NCBI GenBank assembly: GCA_007126675.1
Contig: SLAU01000338.1
Location: forward strand, 1 to 15,513
Reading direction: 5' to 3'
From: Balneolaceae bacterium
GTDB taxonomy: Bacteria; Bacteroidota; Rhodothermia; Balneolales; Balneolaceae
DNA: 15,513 nucleotides
The position numbers and the translations under genes are program-made. The notes below the pieces were generated by a model, which did no database searches, had not been told where the DNA came from, and saw only the letters and a program-made list of their open reading frames with translations. Shown piece after piece: positions 14,577 to 15,513 of the stretch (the stretch's first letter is position 1; every line of letters starts with the position of its first letter).

Positions 14577-14710
14577 TCTAAGCCAGGGATAAAATCTCTG
14601 TTTTGGAAAATGTTCCCTTGATCAAAAAATGGGACATTTTCCGATACAGGATTCGTCTCGAAAGAGTCCCTAACGGGTTCTAATAATTTTAAACTTTATA
14701 CTATTAACCA
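14577..14710 (+). other. Intercistronic region with hairpins between receptor and ykoF
   Basis: GGAAAATGTTCCC (14605-14617) pairs with GGGACATTTTCC (14631-14642), a 12-bp stem with one bulged base and a 13-nt loop. No T-tract follows, so it is not a clear terminator; it may stabilise or partly attenuate the message. Two tiny hairpins follow: CTCGAAAGAG (14657-14666, GAAA tetraloop) and CCCTAACGGG (14668-14677). I find no second THI box and no convincing promoter, so ykoF is probably expressed from the riboswitch transcript. Confidence 0.6.
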
Positions 14711-15304
14711 ATGACCGAATCAAAAGAAAAAAAACCAAGAATTGCAGGTACCAGCTTTTCGCTTTACCCGATGAGTGATAATTTTGCCGATCTGATCCTG
14801 AATGCACTGAAGAAGGTGGACTCCTCTAAGGTATGGATGAAAACCGACCGGGTAAGTACCATTGTGAGAGGACGTATTCCGCACATTTTTGATGTAACCC
14901 AGGCTGCATTCCTCGAAATTGCCAAAACCGGAGTGCATGTAGTTTACAGTGCCACTTTTTCGGTGGGATGCCCGGGTGATACGGAAGGCCATGTATATAT
15001 GGCGGAAGATGACAGCGTGATGAACCGCGGGCTGATTGACGACACGAAACAGAAGGTATCCGCCAAATTTGCACTATACCCTATGGGTGGCGGCAACTAT
15101 ATGGATCCGATCTATGAACAGATCGAGTCGATGAAATCCCATGGAGTGGAAGTAAACCTGACACACTATGAAACCATGCTTGACGGTCCGGCACAAAATA
15201 TATTTACTGGTCTGCAATCTGTTCTCCAGGCGATGGAGGATGCCGGCTCACCACATACAGTTATGACTGTTACTATTTCCGCCAACAGTCCGACAAAAGA
15301 GTAA
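14711..15304 (+). CDS. ykoF: YkoF-family thiamine/HMP-binding protein
   Basis: The 197-residue product closely resembles Bacillus subtilis YkoF (about 200 residues), a cytoplasmic dimer of tandem ferredoxin-like domains known to bind thiamine. The internal duplication is visible: FSLYPM at 16-21 and FALYPM at 120-125. Domain 1 continues with SSKVWMKTDRVSTIVRG (38-54) and AKTGVHVVYSATFSVGCPGD (71-90). Domain 2 ends with SPHTVMTVTISANSP (180-194). There is no signal peptide or membrane segment, so it is cytoplasmic. In B. subtilis ykoF lies with the ykoEDC transporter genes under a TPP riboswitch; here it follows a TonB-dependent receptor under such a riboswitch and no ykoEDC gene is visible. 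A strong terminator lies about 110 bp downstream. Confidence 0.92.
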   Translation: MTESKEKKPRIAGTSFSLYPMSDNFADLILNALKKVDSSKVWMKTDRVSTIVRGRIPHIFDVTQAAFLEIAKTGVHVVYSATFSVGCPGDTEGHVYMAEDDSVMNRGLIDDTKQKVSAKFALYPMGGGNYMDPIYEQIESMKSHGVEVNLTHYETMLDGPAQNIFTGLQSVLQAMEDAGSPHTVMTVTISANSPTKE

Positions 15305-15359
15305 ACAAATCACCGTAAAGCATCTGCAAAAATCAAAGCGGAAAATGCAAAGTAATTCA

Positions 15360-15398
15360 TTACTGACACCTATTGGTCAGTAACTGTACTTATATTTG
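15360..15398 (+). promoter_or_regulatory. Operator-like palindrome beside a TAnnTTTG box
   Basis: TTACTGAC (15360-15367) and GTCAGTAA (15376-15383) form a perfect 8-bp inverted repeat with an 8-bp spacer, the size of many TetR-type operators. TATATTTG (15391-15398) matches the -7 consensus, with a TTG at 15373-15375 only 15 bp upstream, shorter than usual. Any transcript would meet the terminator at 15416-15455 almost at once. It may instead be only a hairpin at the end of the ykoF message. Confidence 0.3.
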
Positions 15399-15415
15399 CA
15401 TCAGCAGCTTTTAAA

Positions 15416-15455
15416 AAAAAGTCCCTCTGCAAATCTGTGCGGAGGGACTTTTTGT
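15416..15455. terminator. Bidirectional intrinsic terminator
   Basis: AAAAAGTCCCTCTGC (15416-15430) pairs with GCGGAGGGACTTTTT (15439-15453) over 15 positions with one wobble and an 8-nt loop. It is flanked by A-run and T-run, so it can act on both strands. It ends the receptor-ykoF operon on the plus strand and probably a minus-strand gene entering from the right. Confidence 0.92.
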
Positions 15456-15460
15456 TTGTA

Positions 15461-15513
15461 TTAATTACCACCAAACAGCCAAATCCTGCTGCCTGAAAAA
15501 TGTCTGTCATCTA
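15461..15513 (-). CDS. Possible 3' end of a minus-strand gene (cut by window edge)
   Basis: The minus strand from the window edge reads Asp-Asp-Arg-His-Phe-Ser-Gly-Ser-Arg-Ile-Trp-Leu-Phe-Gly-Gly-Asn and then TAA (15463-15461), 6 bp before the bidirectional terminator. The terminator position supports a real gene end here. Only 17 codons are visible, so neither identity nor coding status can be confirmed; I do not recognise the peptide. Confidence 0.35.
   Translation of the reverse strand, partial: DDRHFSGSRIWLFGGN

Overview
The window looks like a chromosomal segment from a Bacteroidota/Balneolota-type bacterium (a Balneolaceae-like organism is my best guess; this is inference). Reasons: the order rplM-rpsI-rpsB-tsf-pyrH-frr; translation starts that mostly lack strong Shine-Dalgarno sequences; a TTG-N20-TAnnTTTG promoter of the Bacteroidota type before the thiamine operon; many lipoproteins; a TonB-dependent receptor with an N-terminal carboxypeptidase-regulatory-like domain; and intergenic regions rich in short palindromic repeats.

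Layout. 1-458 (-): 5' part of a lipoprotein gene, cut by the window edge. 719-5063 (+): translation block with ribosomal proteins L13, S9 and S2, EF-Ts, UMP kinase and ribosome recycling factor. Intrinsic terminators follow tsf and frr, and a repeat-derived spacer sits between rpsI and rpsB. 5173-8694 (+): full-length chromosome-partitioning SMC protein. 8698-8937: imperfect inverted repeat element between convergent genes, containing the stop codon of the next gene. 11131-8933 (-): two-gene operon of an M28 metallopeptidase-PDZ lipoprotein and a TPR lipoprotein. 11258-12008: gene-free stretch of REP/BIME-like hairpins in alternating orientation, one of them interrupted by a 159-bp MITE-like element. 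12063-15304 (+): thiamine-related operon with promoter, TPP riboswitch, an apparent SD-sequestering hairpin, a TonB-dependent outer-membrane receptor and a YkoF-family thiamine/HMP-binding protein. 15416-15455: strong bidirectional terminator, then probably the 3' tip of a minus-strand gene.

Functionally, the first half is housekeeping (ribosome assembly, elongation, recycling, pyrimidine nucleotide synthesis, chromosome organisation). The most informative part is the thiamine operon. When TPP is plentiful, the riboswitch probably lets a hairpin form that hides the GGAGG ribosome binding site of the receptor gene. The receptor would import thiamine or a precursor across the outer membrane, and YkoF would bind it in the cytoplasm. 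No inner-membrane transporter gene is visible in the window. The most unusual DNA is the 11.26-12.01 kb repeat cluster, which shows a nested insertion history that can be read directly from the sequence.
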